Below are positions 18,625 through 28,385 of a stretch of DNA of 64,000 nt, piece by piece. A program made the position numbers and the translations under genes. Below the pieces are notes generated by a model. That model saw nothing but the letters and a program-made list of their open reading frames with translations. It was not told where the DNA came from and ran no database searches. The stretch is from Reyranella sp. (lineage in GTDB: Bacteria; Pseudomonadota; Alphaproteobacteria; Reyranellales; Reyranellaceae), in NCBI RefSeq assembly GCF_004297265.1, contig NZ_SCUT01000047.1:1-64000 (forward strand), given 5' to 3'. Position 1 is the first letter of the stretch. Every line of letters starts with the position of its first letter.

Positions 18625-20391
18625 GTGCAAAAGGGATTTCAGCGCAAGTACGACGACCTCAACGATCACCTGGAGAAGCTCGAGAAGGCGGATCTGCTCT
18701 GGAAGATCGACCAGGAGATCAACAAGGACCGGCACCTGCATGCCTTCGTGCGGTGGGGCTATGTCGGCGACGTCGGCACGGTACTCAACAGCAATCCGAA
18801 GCGGGCCTTCCTGTTCACCAACGTCACCGATTCCAAGGGGCGCAAGTACAAGGGAAACTGCGACGTGCAGGTCGGCGGCACGGCAGGGTCGCCGGCGATC
18901 TACGCCCTGTCGATGGGCATCGAGCACAAGCCCGACGAAGGACTGTCGGCGCTGTCGCAGAAGATCTTCGACAAATGGTCCCACGCCTTCCAGCACCCGA
19001 TTCCCGCCGTCGAGATCCCGTCGGAGGAGGCGCCCGTCCATGAGGTGGTGCTGACGGGCGACGATCTGAAGGGCGGCGCCGGCAACGGCCTCGACACGCT
19101 GCCTGTTCCCAACAATACCCCAGGCTGGGATACGGCGCCGTATTTCTCCGCCGGCCTGTTCGTCACGCTCAATCCCGACACGAACATCCAGAACATCAGC
19201 CAGAACCGTTGCAGCCTGAAGGCGTCGGACCGCATGACGGGGATGTGGCTGATCCAGACGAACGGCGGCGCCCACCAGAACTGGGCGAAATACAAGGAGC
19301 GCGGCGAGAAGATGCCGGTGGCGCTGATCGTCGGCGCGCCGCCCACGCTGCAGGTGGTCGGCCCGCAGAAGGTGCCCGAGTATCTCGACGACATGGACGT
19401 GGCCGGCGCCCTGGCCGGCGCGCCATACCGCAAGGTCAAGTGCAAGACCATCCCGCTCATGGTGCCGGCCGACGCCCAGATCATCATCGAGGGCTGGCTC
19501 GATCCGGAGAAGCTCGAGATGGAGGCGCCGTTCGGCGAGTCCTACGGCAACATGTCGGTGGAGGAATACAACCATTCGATCACCGTCACCGCCATCACGC
19601 GGCGCAAGAAGGCCGTGCTGAGTTCGATGATCTCGCAGATGGCGCCGTCCGAGTCGGGTGTCATCAAGCAGTTGAACTACAGCGCGATCATGCTCAACCA
19701 CCTGAAGAACACGCTGTATATCCGGCAGGTCAAGGACGTCGCGCTGCATGGGCCGATGATCGGCGTCTCGCGGTTCACGGTCGTCGTTCTCGAGCGGAAC
19801 ACGCCCAAGACCGAAATCTGGCGGGCACTGGAGGGGGCCACCACCTTCATGCGCTCGGTGGGCAAGATGACGGTCGCCGTCGACGAGGACATCAACCCGA
19901 ACAACGTCGAGGAGGTGCTGTGGGCGATCGCCTATCGCACCGACCTGATGAAGTCGGTGAAGATCGTGGACCACCAGGCCAACGGCCATGCGCCCAAGCT
20001 GCGCGACCGCGAATGGGAAGCGAAGATCATGATCGACGCGACCCTCCATTACGACATGCCTCCGGTTGCCTTGCCGGCGCGGGAGCTGATGGAGGAGGCC
20101 AGGACCCTCTGGGACAAGGCCGGTCTGCCGCCCGTCACCCCGCGCTGGAAGTGGTACGGCTACAACCTCGGCGACTGGTGCGAGGAGTGGACGAAGTGCG
20201 CCCAGCGTGCGGTCGACGGCGACTGGCTGATCAACGGGCTGCGGACGGCCCGTTTGGTCGATACCGACGCCGTCGGAGGCCCCACTGCCGGCGTTCCGCG
20301 CGAGGGTGTCGTGCGCTGGAACGAGAAGACCGGTGAGGTGGACTATCCACCGGGCTTCCCGCTGAAGGATCGCTTCGACACCGACGAATAG
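18625..20391 (+). CDS. UbiD family decarboxylase (second copy)
   Basis: 588 residues from GTG 18625, behind AAGAGGAG. It shares most of its length with the upstream UbiD (PFGESYGNMSVEEYNHS, SSMISQMAPSESGVIKQ) but is about 40 residues longer at the C-terminus. The pair is therefore an old tandem duplication. The two could form a hetero-oligomer, as in multi-subunit hydroxyarylic acid decarboxylases, or act on different acids. Only 27 bp separate them, so they are co-transcribed. Confidence 0.88.
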   Translation: MQKGFQRKYDDLNDHLEKLEKADLLWKIDQEINKDRHLHAFVRWGYVGDVGTVLNSNPKRAFLFTNVTDSKGRKYKGNCDVQVGGTAGSPAIYALSMGIEHKPDEGLSALSQKIFDKWSHAFQHPIPAVEIPSEEAPVHEVVLTGDDLKGGAGNGLDTLPVPNNTPGWDTAPYFSAGLFVTLNPDTNIQNISQNRCSLKASDRMTGMWLIQTNGGAHQNWAKYKERGEKMPVALIVGAPPTLQVVGPQKVPEYLDDMDVAGALAGAPYRKVKCKTIPLMVPADAQIIIEGWLDPEKLEMEAPFGESYGNMSVEEYNHSITVTAITRRKKAVLSSMISQMAPSESGVIKQLNYSAIMLNHLKNTLYIRQVKDVALHGPMIGVSRFTVVVLERNTPKTEIWRALEGATTFMRSVGKMTVAVDEDINPNNVEEVLWAIAYRTDLMKSVKIVDHQANGHAPKLRDREWEAKIMIDATLHYDMPPVALPARELMEEARTLWDKAGLPPVTPRWKWYGYNLGDWCEEWTKCAQRAVDGDWLINGLRTARLVDTDAVGGPTAGVPREGVVRWNEKTGEVDYPPGFPLKDRFDTDE

Positions 20392-20457
20392 CCGGACGAG
20401 TTCGTGCCGAAGGCGCATTTCGCCCGCGCGATGACTTGCAACCAGGGGAGTCATGTC

Positions 20458-21027
20458 ATGAAGCGACTGATCGTGGGCGTCTCCGGGTCGAGCGGAGTCA
20501 TTTACGGCGTCCGGCTGCTCGAAGTGCTGAAGGGCATTCGCGACGTGGAGACCCATCTCGTCCTGAGCAAGGGCGCCGAGCTCACGTTGCGGCTCGAGAC
20601 GGATCGCAGCGCCGAGTCCGTAAGGGAGCTGGCGGACGTCGTCCACGCCCACGACAATCTCGCCGCATCGGTTTCCAGCGGCTCGTTCCGGGTCACCGGT
20701 ATGGTGGTGATGCCGTGCTCCATGAAGAGCTTGGCGCAGATCGCCCTGTCGCTGAACGAGAACCTGCTCACCCGCGCGGCCGACGTGACGCTGAAGGAGC
20801 GCCGCAAGCTCATCGTGGTGCCGCGCGAGACTCCGCTCCACCTCGGGCACTTGCGCCACATGACGGCCGTCGCGGAAATGGGGGGCATCATCCTGCCGCC
20901 GGCGCCGTCCTTCTATCATCGCCCCAAGACCATCATGGACGTGGTCGACCAGACGGTCGGCAAGGTTCTCGATCAGTTCGAGATCGAGCACGACCTGTTC
21001 CGGCGCTGGAGCGGCGATGACGTCTGA
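20458..21027 (+). CDS. ubiX: Flavin prenyltransferase UbiX
   Basis: 189 residues from ATG 20458 (AGGGGAG upstream). It makes prenylated FMN from FMN and dimethylallyl phosphate for the UbiD enzymes. Marks: the N-terminal MKRLIVGVSGSSGVIYG phosphate loop, VMPCSMKSLAQIA, and the VPRETPLHLGHLRHM block. It follows both ubiD copies on the same strand, a clear functional unit: two decarboxylases plus their cofactor maker. The next gene starts inside its 3' end. Confidence 0.92.
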   Translation: MKRLIVGVSGSSGVIYGVRLLEVLKGIRDVETHLVLSKGAELTLRLETDRSAESVRELADVVHAHDNLAASVSSGSFRVTGMVVMPCSMKSLAQIALSLNENLLTRAADVTLKERRKLIVVPRETPLHLGHLRHMTAVAEMGGIILPPAPSFYHRPKTIMDVVDQTVGKVLDQFEIEHDLFRRWSGDDV

Positions 21028-21538
21028 GGAGTTCGAGGCCGCGACGGGAGCGCTGCTTCGCGAAGTGGCCCCGATGACCCTGGCGACCTGTGCCGACAAC
21101 GTACCCTGGGCAAGCGATGTCTATTTTGCCTCCTCGGGCTTCGACCTGGTGTTCTTTTCCTCGCTCGATTCGCGGCATTGCCGCAACCTCGTGATCAATC
21201 CGGTCTGCGCCGCGTCGGTGCACGCTCCCGTCGCCACCTGGCGGGACATCAGGGGCCTGCAGATGGAGGGCGTGGCCGGGCTCGCCCATACGATCGGCGC
21301 GAAGGCTGCGGCGTTCGCGGCCTATGTCGGGAAATTCCCCTTTGCGCGCGATCTCATGGCCAATCCGGTCGGGGCGGTCCGCTCTGCGTTCCGCGCCCAT
21401 GCGCACATATTCCGGCCGACGCGCATTCGCTATCTGGACAATCGCCGCGGCATCGGCGTGCGCTTCAGCGTCGGCATCGTGGACGGCAAGCCCGTGTGGC
21501 CGCTGCTGCGCGAGGTGAACGACGCTGCGGGACGGTAA
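21017..21538 (+). CDS. PNPOx-like FMN-binding protein
   Basis: 173 residues, overlapping ubiX by 11 bp and so probably translationally coupled. The start, a helix followed by MTLATCADNVPWASDVYFASSG, is the split-barrel flavin-binding fold of pyridoxamine-5'-phosphate-oxidase-like proteins. Family members bind FMN, F420 or haem. Its coupling to ubiX suggests a flavin-related function, for example handling reduced or prenylated flavin; this is inference. Confidence 0.7.
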   Translation: MTSEEFEAATGALLREVAPMTLATCADNVPWASDVYFASSGFDLVFFSSLDSRHCRNLVINPVCAASVHAPVATWRDIRGLQMEGVAGLAHTIGAKAAAFAAYVGKFPFARDLMANPVGAVRSAFRAHAHIFRPTRIRYLDNRRGIGVRFSVGIVDGKPVWPLLREVNDAAGR

Positions 21539-21605
21539 CGGCGCCGACGAGCGCCCGCTTGTCCACTCGCTTTGCCGACAGGAATTCATCTAAGATCAGG
21601 CAGTT

Positions 21606-22874
21606 ATGCGTTGCGCGTCGTCGCGTTCCGCGAGACTGCTAGGTGTGAATTCCAAACCTCCCACGACCGTGCGTTCCCATTCCCATTTCCGTTTCCGCAT
21701 CCTGGCGACGCGTCGTCACCTGCTGAGCGCGCTTCCGGCCGCTGCCTTTCTCGCGTCCTGTGACAGTCTGCCGGCGAGCGGGCCGACGACGTCGGAAATC
21801 GCGGGTGCCGGCCGGCCGGGGCGGTCGGGCGGCACACGGTTCGCCCTGGTCGACGTGACGGCCGACACGGTCGCCATCATGCAGCGCTGGAGCGCGGCAT
21901 CGCTCCAGGGAAGCTTCGGGCGGCAGCGGCCCGCCGCCCGGCAGCTGATCGGCGTGGGCGACTACGTCCAGGTCGTGATCTGGGAAGCGGCCGCGGGCGG
22001 GTTGTTTTCCGCGCCCGCCAACGACCGCGGCAGTTCCGGCTCGCGCTCCGCCACAATTCCCGAGCAGGTCGTCGGCCCCGACGGCGCCCTGACGGTGCCC
22101 TATGCCGGCCGCGTGCGCGTCGCCGGTCGCTCGCCAGCCGAAGTCGAGCAGACCATCGTGCAGGCGTTGCGGGAGAAGGCCATCGAGCCCCAGGTGCTGG
22201 TGACCGTGACCCGGAATGTCGCCAACACCGTGACGGTGATCGGCGAGGTGACCAACGGTGCCCGCGTGCCGCTGACCACGCGCGGCGACCGGCTTCTCGA
22301 CGTCATCGCCACCGCCGGCGGCACCCGGGCGGCAGCGCACGAGGTCTTCGTGACCCTGGTGCGCGACGGCGCATCGGTCCGCATCCCGATGCAGGCCATT
22401 CTCAACGACCCGGCGGAGAACGTCTTCGTGCAGGCCGGCGACGTGGTCAGCGTCGCACGCGATCCGCAGACCTTCACCGCCGCCGGCGCGACCGGCGTCA
22501 ACACCGTGATCCCGTTCGATGCGGTGGGAATCACGCTCGAGCAGGCGCTCGCCAAGGCCGGCGGCGTCAACGACTTTCGAGCCGACCCGACAGGTGTCTT
22601 CGTGATCCGTTTCGAGAGGCCCGCCGACTACGACCAGCTCGGCCTCCAACGGCCCGACCCGTCGGCGCTGCCAGAGGTCCCGGTGATCTACCGTCTGACG
22701 CTGCGCGACCCGGTCGGCTTCTTCATCGCCCGGCGCTTCCCGGTGAGGAACAAGGACATCGTCTATGTCTCCAACGCGCCGTCCATGGAGATCCAGAAGG
22801 CGATGACGATCCTGCTGCCGTTCCTGGGCGCCGGTGCGACCGCGGTCACTGTCGGCGCCGTGACCACGCGTTGA
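21606..22874 (+). CDS. Polysaccharide export lipoprotein, Wza-type (OPX)
   Basis: Outer-membrane polysaccharide export protein of about 400-420 residues. A lipobox is seen in SALPAAAFLASC, so the mature protein would be acylated at that Cys. The Poly_export core (GVGDYVQVVIWE...VGPDGALTVPYAGRVRVAGRS) is followed by two SLBB-type repeats (VTVIGEVTNGARVPL; VNTVIPFDAVGITLEQALAKAGG). The start could be ATG 21606 or GTG 21669, the latter giving a more usual signal peptide length. It would form the outer-membrane channel for the KpsM/KpsT/KpsE exporter encoded at 35.8-39.4 kb. Confidence 0.85.
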   Translation: MRCASSRSARLLGVNSKPPTTVRSHSHFRFRILATRRHLLSALPAAAFLASCDSLPASGPTTSEIAGAGRPGRSGGTRFALVDVTADTVAIMQRWSAASLQGSFGRQRPAARQLIGVGDYVQVVIWEAAAGGLFSAPANDRGSSGSRSATIPEQVVGPDGALTVPYAGRVRVAGRSPAEVEQTIVQALREKAIEPQVLVTVTRNVANTVTVIGEVTNGARVPLTTRGDRLLDVIATAGGTRAAAHEVFVTLVRDGASVRIPMQAILNDPAENVFVQAGDVVSVARDPQTFTAAGATGVNTVIPFDAVGITLEQALAKAGGVNDFRADPTGVFVIRFERPADYDQLGLQRPDPSALPEVPVIYRLTLRDPVGFFIARRFPVRNKDIVYVSNAPSMEIQKAMTILLPFLGAGATAVTVGAVTTR

Positions 22875-22907
22875 CCGGCGGCCGCAAGAGGCAGCAGGCG
22901 GCGCGCG

Positions 22908-24197
22908 TCAGGGTTTGGGGGCGGCAGGGAAGCCGGGAATCCGCCGGATCGCGGCCTTGACCTGTGTAGCCGTGATCAGGCGCGTGCATTCGAACTGCCG
23001 GGGCGTGTCCTTCTGGCGCGGGCACCAGAGGAAGTCCTTGTGGTCGAAGCGCAGCAGCGGATCGTTCCAGCAGCTGTTGCAGGCGTGATAGTTGATGACG
23101 CGATAGGGCGTCGAGAATTCGTTGGTCGGGTGGGTGAAGCCGCTGATCAGCACGGTCGGCGTCCCGGCAGCCCAGGCCAGCCACGACAGTCCGCTCGACA
23201 GGCCGACGAAGAAATCGGCGTGGCGCAGCCAGCGCGCGCGCTCCTGCAGCGGCTTGTCGCCCGTCTGGTCCTCGGCGCCGTAGGGAATGTGGTTCCACAT
23301 GATGCCGTGGCCATGCACGGGGCGCTGGTCGATGCAGATGACCCGGTAGCCGTTCTGCTTCAGGAACTCGACGATTTCCCGCCAGCCGGTCGGATTGTTC
23401 CAGTACTTCGCCTGCGTCGTGCTCTGTGCGGCGATGCAGACATAGCGTTCCGGGATGGGTCGTGAGGCGTCGGCCAGCGCGAGCCGGGGTGGGATTTCGG
23501 AAGGATCGACGCCGAGGATGTAGCCGGCCGAACGGTGCAGCCCGACCAGCCGGAAATCGCTCGGCTGCAGCAGGCCCTCCTTGTCGTCGAAGAACAGTCC
23601 CACGTTGTAGGTGGCGTAGTAGCGCTCGGGCTTCACCTGCTCGTGGTTCACGAAGGTGATGTCGGGGTGGGTGTCGCGGAACAGCGGGATCAGCCACTCG
23701 GCCATCGATACGGTGAGGCGGCAGCCGTGGGTTTCCTTGAAGCGCACGGCATAGGGAAACCAGCCGAGCGTGTCGCCGAGCGTGCCCACCGGCAGCTGCA
23801 CCAGGACTTCGCGGTCGGCAGCCGAGTAGTCGTGCTGGAAGACCTTCTCCTCGCCTTCCCAGACCTCGATGCGGAAGCGCACGAAGTAGCGCTTGCTGCT
23901 GTTCACCCGCCCGGACTTGATCTGCGTCTCGAACAGGATGTTGTCGGTGTCGATGTCGCTGAGCCGGATGCGACGGAGCTGGCCGCTGTCCTCGATGCCG
24001 ACGCGACAGCCGTCGTTGAAGTCGAACCAGATGCCCTTGGGGCCCTGCAGAACAGGCTTCGGTGCCGGCGCCGGAAACGCCCTCTTGGGAGGTTCCTCCG
24101 GAGCGGCCTGCGACGACGCGGCCGGCGCGGCGGCCGCGGGCGTGTCGAGTGTTACCGAGAGGACAGGCTGGGGTGGTGGTACGACTTGTTCTGACAT
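22908..24197 (-). CDS. O-heptosyltransferase for strand-loop-strand repeat proteins
   Basis: 429 residues resembling the 'autotransporter strand-loop-strand O-heptosyltransferase' family (relatives of TibC/BAHC), which add heptose from ADP-heptose to Ser/Thr of AIDA-type repeats in the cytoplasm. Seen: a Pro/Ala-rich N-terminal tail, the central block GIWFDFNDGCRVGIEDSG, and the GT9-like C-terminal half with CIAAQSTTQAKYWNN, HADFFVGLSSGLSWLAWA and TPTVLISGF. It also has four Cys in the NYHACNSCWND...WCPR...FECT pattern, the iron-binding cysteine set known in this family. It lies 66 bp downstream of its presumed substrate, on the same strand. Confidence 0.88.
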   Translation of the reverse strand: MSEQVVPPPQPVLSVTLDTPAAAAPAASSQAAPEEPPKRAFPAPAPKPVLQGPKGIWFDFNDGCRVGIEDSGQLRRIRLSDIDTDNILFETQIKSGRVNSSKRYFVRFRIEVWEGEEKVFQHDYSAADREVLVQLPVGTLGDTLGWFPYAVRFKETHGCRLTVSMAEWLIPLFRDTHPDITFVNHEQVKPERYYATYNVGLFFDDKEGLLQPSDFRLVGLHRSAGYILGVDPSEIPPRLALADASRPIPERYVCIAAQSTTQAKYWNNPTGWREIVEFLKQNGYRVICIDQRPVHGHGIMWNHIPYGAEDQTGDKPLQERARWLRHADFFVGLSSGLSWLAWAAGTPTVLISGFTHPTNEFSTPYRVINYHACNSCWNDPLLRFDHKDFLWCPRQKDTPRQFECTRLITATQVKAAIRRIPGFPAAPKP

Positions 24198-24263
24198 GCT
24201 GGGTGAGTTCGACCGTCAACTGTCGCGGGGGCGAGCGACGTCGCTCGCGCCCCGGGAGCTGGC

Positions 24264-27200
24264 CTAAGCGTGTGGATGTGCGAGCAGGCTGAACGGGTCG
24301 GTATTGGCGACGGGATCGGTGATCAGCGTGCCGGTGGCACCGTCGGTCGCCAGCTTGAAGTTGCCCGCGACGTAGTTGCCGAACAGGTTGATGGAGGCCT
24401 GCAGCGTGCCGCTGGTGATCGTGAGGACGCCGCCAGCGCCCGAAGACTGGTTCCACGTCGCCGAGGTGACGCCGGCCGTGTAGCCGATGTCGCCGAAGAT
24501 GATCGCGCCGTTGGTGGGGGTCAGACCGGAGATGCTGACGTTTCCGTTGATGGAGACCGAATCGTCAAACTTCACGGTGCCACCCGTTGTGGCGAAGGTG
24601 ATCGTGGAACCGCTGGCCACGCCGCCGCTCAGGACCTCGAGGAAGCCGCCGCTGATGGTGGCTCCCTGCAGCGATCCGCCGGACCATACATAGGCTTGGC
24701 CGGTGCTGATCACGGTGAGGTCGTCCGCAACGCCGCCGGCGATGACATGATACGTGCCGCCGGAATTGATCTGCGCGGATGTCGCCATGCCACCGAAGAA
24801 GGTGACGGCCGACCCCGCCGAATTGACGACCGTATTCAGCGAGGAGCCGTAGTTGTACTCGAAGCCGCCGCTGTTAACTGTGGTGGCGAAGGCGGAACCG
24901 AACGGCCCGATGTGCTGGCTGCCGCCGTTCACGGTGGTATTGCTGGCGCTGCCGCCGTTCCAGATCACCTGCAGGCCGCCGCCCAGGACCGTGGCGTTCA
25001 GGGCCAATCCGCCGTTATGCACATGCATGAGCCCGGCGCTCTGGACCAGCGAGTTCGAGGCAATCGTCCCGGAGTCCCAGACGAGCTGGTTGCCGCCAGA
25101 CTGAATGGTCGTGTTGCTCGCTTGCGCCCCGTCGTAGATGTATTCGTAGCCTTTGCTCTGGACCGTGGCGCCCGAGGCCACGCTGCCCGTGCCCCACACG
25201 ATCTCGTAACCACCCGACTGGACCGTCGCGGCCAGCGAGCTGCCGCCGGAATAAGCATACTGCTTCGTGCCCGACTGGATGGTGGTCGAGGCGGCACTGC
25301 CGCCGGAATAGGCATTCAGCACGCTGCCAGTGCCCTGCAGCAGCGTCCCCAATGTGACGCCGCCGGAATAGACATAGCCGAGGCCACCCGAGATGGTCGC
25401 ACCGCCGGAGACCAGCGTCGCTGTCACCGAGCTTCCAGCCGAATCGATGTAGCTGCTCTGGTAGGAACTGCCGGCACTGCCCCCGGCCGAAACGAGAAGG
25501 TGTCCACCGGTCTCGATCAGGGAATTCATGGCGAATCCGCCGCCCCCGGGCGAGGTGGAGCCGCCGACGATCTGCTTGCCGCCGCTCAGCACCGTCGTTC
25601 CGTAGGCGAAGCCGCTGCCGAACACGTACTGGTTTCCGCCGGAATTGACCGTCGTCGCGCTGGCAACCGACTGGTACGTTTGGCCGCCGACATACTGGAA
25701 GCCACCGCCATTGACGGCGACTGCCGATGTCGTGCCGTACACGTAGCCGCTGCCACCGCTTGCGATCGTCATGCTGGTGGCACTAGCGCCAGACCAGACC
25801 TGGTGCACGCCGAGCACGATGGCACCGTTATCGATGCCGCCAGCGACATATTCGATGCCGCCCGAGCTGACCATGGTCGCGCTGGCCGTGCCGCCGTTCA
25901 CGGTCAGCGCACCGCCGGAAGTGATGAGCAGGCCGGCACTCGTCTGTCCCGTTTCGAGGGAGAGGTTGTAGGAGCTGATGGCCGCACCCTGGGCCACCGT
26001 GAAGCTCTGGACCACGCTGGCGTTGTTGAGGGCGGAAGTCAGGCCCGCATCCGCGAATTCCTGCATCTGGACGGTGTAGGTGCCGTTGGTGAACGACACC
26101 GGCACCGACGTTGCCCAGTTGCCGTCGGCGTCGGCCTGAGCCACGAGGTAGCCGCCGTTCGACACAATCTCGGAGGGCAGCGCGCCGCCACCCACCGCGG
26201 TGAAGGTCAGCTTGGCGTAGCTGCTGCCGAAAATCTTGTTGGTGGACGAGCTGACATAATAGTTGCTGGCCGCCGTCTGCTGTTGGAGCGCGGCCTGGTC
26301 GGAACCGTTCCAGCCGAACACCAGTGCGCCGTTGTAGACGGTCTGGGGCGTCGCGCTGCTGGAGGTCTGGGCGTTCCAGACCTCATAGGATTGCAGAAAG
26401 GGTGCGCCGTCGGCCGGCGCGTAGCCCGGCCGCATGCCGACGAGCGGCGCCCAGGGGGTCAAAGTGCCGGAGACCGTCGTCAGCAGAGCCGGATCGAGCG
26501 TATTCATGCCGCCCGGGAAGAAGCTGATCGTCATCCCCCCGTTTGCCGCGGTGACGTACTGCCCCGTCCCGGTGCCGGTAATGGCAGCCAGGCCGTCGAT
26601 GGCGATGGCGCCACCCTGGCCGCTATAGGCTGGATTGAGGATATTGCCGGCCGAATCGACCGTCATGTAGAGATTGAAAGTCTTGGCCGCCACCCCCGAG
26701 CCGACGACGATCTGGTACCAGTTGACGCCGGTGCCCGAGCTCGCGGCGGTGACCGGCAGGTCCAGCAGGTTGACGACGCCCAGCGGGGGGGGATTGCCGT
26801 AGGTCGATGTGGTGTAGCCGCCGCTGCCATTGCTGACGATCTGGTAGTTGCCAGAGGCGGTGATCGTTGCCACCACCACATCGGAGGCCGAGGTTGCGCC
26901 CTTCAGGATGATCTGGACCGGCGTTCCCTCGATGAGGCTCGTCTGGATGTTGTTGAAGTTCAGCGTCGTCTGGATGCCGCTCGTGTTGACGCCGGCTGGA
27001 ACCAGATAGCTGCCGCCGGGTGGAGCGATGTAGTTGGCGATGGTCTGCGGGGTGTAGCCGGCGGGCGTGTCGCTATCCCCGTACAGTGTGATCGTGATGC
27101 TGCTCGTGGGCGACCCAGTCGGGCTTTGGGTGACGTTGACCAGAGGGCCGACATTGTAGGCGCGGGTCAGGAAGTCCGAATAGCCGTTGCCGTAGGAGTT

Positions 27201-28385
27201 CGTGTAGTTGAAGAACACCTTGGCATACTCGTCGTAGTAGACGTAGCCTGGCGGGGTCACGAGGCCGGGCGACGCGCCGCCGAATGCGTAGGTCGGATCC
27301 TGGTTCCACTCCTTGTTCAGGTTCAGCGGCGTGGTGATCGCCGAGTTCAGCGAGGTGCCGGTGGCGTCGTAGTAGCCGGCCGTGAAGCCCGCGAGGAAAT
27401 CACGCAGGACGGCGCCCCACTCATTGTTGGAGCCGGTGTTCATCGTAAGCGTCGTCGTCGATCCGGGCACGCCATTGGGATTGGCCAGACCGGAGACGGT
27501 CGCGTTGCCCAGCGTCATGTAGATGCTGTTTTCGAGGTCGGCCGGGCTGATCGTGATCGTGCCCTGGATCTGGCTGGCCTCGTCCGGCGTCAGCACGAAA
27601 TTGCCGCCGCTGAACGTTACCCGATAGGAGTAGAAGCCGGCATTGTGCCAGACATGGTTGCCGTCTGGCGCGCCGTTGAAGTAGCCAGTGATCTGGATCT
27701 GGTTCGTTCCAGCGGCGCCCCCCGCGCCGCCCGATACCGCCGTGCTGGTCTGCAGGTTCGTGACGTAATTGTTCCAGTTGGAAGTCTGATAATTCGTTCC
27801 GCTGACATTCTCGGAGATCGCGGTGGCGGGGGAGATGGCCATGCGGGGGCCGGTGAGGCCGCCCGTGCTTGCGGACGTGAAGTTCTGGATGCTCCCGGCG
27901 CCGCCGGCGCTGGAGAGCGCGTTCCATATCGTGTCGTCGGTTGTGACGCTGCCACCCGGGATCGCGTAGCCACGCGTCCCGCTCGTGCCATCGGCATAAA
28001 CGACGTCGATCCCCATCGGGATGCCGAAGCCGTTGATGTCGGTGAGGTTGCCGGCATCGGCGGGAGCCGGCGTGAAGGTCACCTCGAAGCTGTCGTAGCG
28101 GTAGTTGAGCGTGTCCGCGCTGGACAAGGTGCCGGTCGGCGAGATCTGGCTTTCTGTCTGGATCTGGGTCTGCACAGACTCGATGCCGGGCGCCATGCTC
28201 TGGAGCAGGAAATAGACCTTTAGGCCCTGCTGATCCGGGAGAGTGAGCGTGGTGGCAGTGCCAGTCAGTTGCTGCCAGGTGGGGGTGTTGCCGTTCACAT
28301 CGAAATAGACGGCCCAGCCAGCGACGTTCGTCGTCGTCAATTGCGACGCCATCTGGCTTCCGAAATTAATATTGACTGCAGGCAT
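24264..28385 (-). CDS. Secreted GH64-like/AIDA-repeat protein, probable O-heptosylation target
   Basis: 1373 residues from ATG 28385 (GGAGGG six bases upstream; the frame runs on to 28610 but has no support there). Residues about 1-480 resemble the beta-1,3-glucanase GH64/thaumatin-like fold (RYDSFEVTFTP, DINGFGIPMGIDVVYADG, YYDEYAKVFFNY). Residues about 800-1250 form a series of roughly 20-residue strand-loop-strand repeats (TVQSGGYEIVWGTGSVAS-type) as in AIDA-I passengers, the acceptors of heptose. There is no Sec signal and no beta-barrel translocator. The C-terminus (TDPVANTDPFSLLAHPHA) looks like a type I secretion end. It is divergent from the T1SS ABC gene and followed by its heptosyltransferase. 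Confidence 0.8.
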   Translation of the reverse strand: MPAVNINFGSQMASQLTTTNVAGWAVYFDVNGNTPTWQQLTGTATTLTLPDQQGLKVYFLLQSMAPGIESVQTQIQTESQISPTGTLSSADTLNYRYDSFEVTFTPAPADAGNLTDINGFGIPMGIDVVYADGTSGTRGYAIPGGSVTTDDTIWNALSSAGGAGSIQNFTSASTGGLTGPRMAISPATAISENVSGTNYQTSNWNNYVTNLQTSTAVSGGAGGAAGTNQIQITGYFNGAPDGNHVWHNAGFYSYRVTFSGGNFVLTPDEASQIQGTITISPADLENSIYMTLGNATVSGLANPNGVPGSTTTLTMNTGSNNEWGAVLRDFLAGFTAGYYDATGTSLNSAITTPLNLNKEWNQDPTYAFGGASPGLVTPPGYVYYDEYAKVFFNYTNSYGNGYSDFLTRAYNVGPLVNVTQSPTGSPTSSITITLYGDSDTPAGYTPQTIANYIAPPGGSYLVPAGVNTSGIQTTLNFNNIQTSLIEGTPVQIILKGATSASDVVVATITASGNYQIVSNGSGGYTTSTYGNPPPLGVVNLLDLPVTAASSGTGVNWYQIVVGSGVAAKTFNLYMTVDSAGNILNPAYSGQGGAIAIDGLAAITGTGTGQYVTAANGGMTISFFPGGMNTLDPALLTTVSGTLTPWAPLVGMRPGYAPADGAPFLQSYEVWNAQTSSSATPQTVYNGALVFGWNGSDQAALQQQTAASNYYVSSSTNKIFGSSYAKLTFTAVGGGALPSEIVSNGGYLVAQADADGNWATSVPVSFTNGTYTVQMQEFADAGLTSALNNASVVQSFTVAQGAAISSYNLSLETGQTSAGLLITSGGALTVNGGTASATMVSSGGIEYVAGGIDNGAIVLGVHQVWSGASATSMTIASGGSGYVYGTTSAVAVNGGGFQYVGGQTYQSVASATTVNSGGNQYVFGSGFAYGTTVLSGGKQIVGGSTSPGGGGFAMNSLIETGGHLLVSAGGSAGSSYQSSYIDSAGSSVTATLVSGGATISGGLGYVYSGGVTLGTLLQGTGSVLNAYSGGSAASTTIQSGTKQYAYSGGSSLAATVQSGGYEIVWGTGSVASGATVQSKGYEYIYDGAQASNTTIQSGGNQLVWDSGTIASNSLVQSAGLMHVHNGGLALNATVLGGGLQVIWNGGSASNTTVNGGSQHIGPFGSAFATTVNSGGFEYNYGSSLNTVVNSAGSAVTFFGGMATSAQINSGGTYHVIAGGVADDLTVISTGQAYVWSGGSLQGATISGGFLEVLSGGVASGSTITFATTGGTVKFDDSVSINGNVSISGLTPTNGAIIFGDIGYTAGVTSATWNQSSGAGGVLTITSGTLQASINLFGNYVAGNFKLATDGATGTLITDPVANTDPFSLLAHPHA

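Noticed and set aside
16831..21099. A 1422-codon minus-strand open frame
   Set aside because: Antisense to the two UbiD genes and ubiX, which have clear motifs and ribosome binding sites; high GC alone keeps this frame open.
24270..28223. A 1317-codon open frame on the plus strand
   Set aside because: Antisense shadow of the GH64/AIDA-repeat gene, with no family similarity and Arg/Ala-rich composition.
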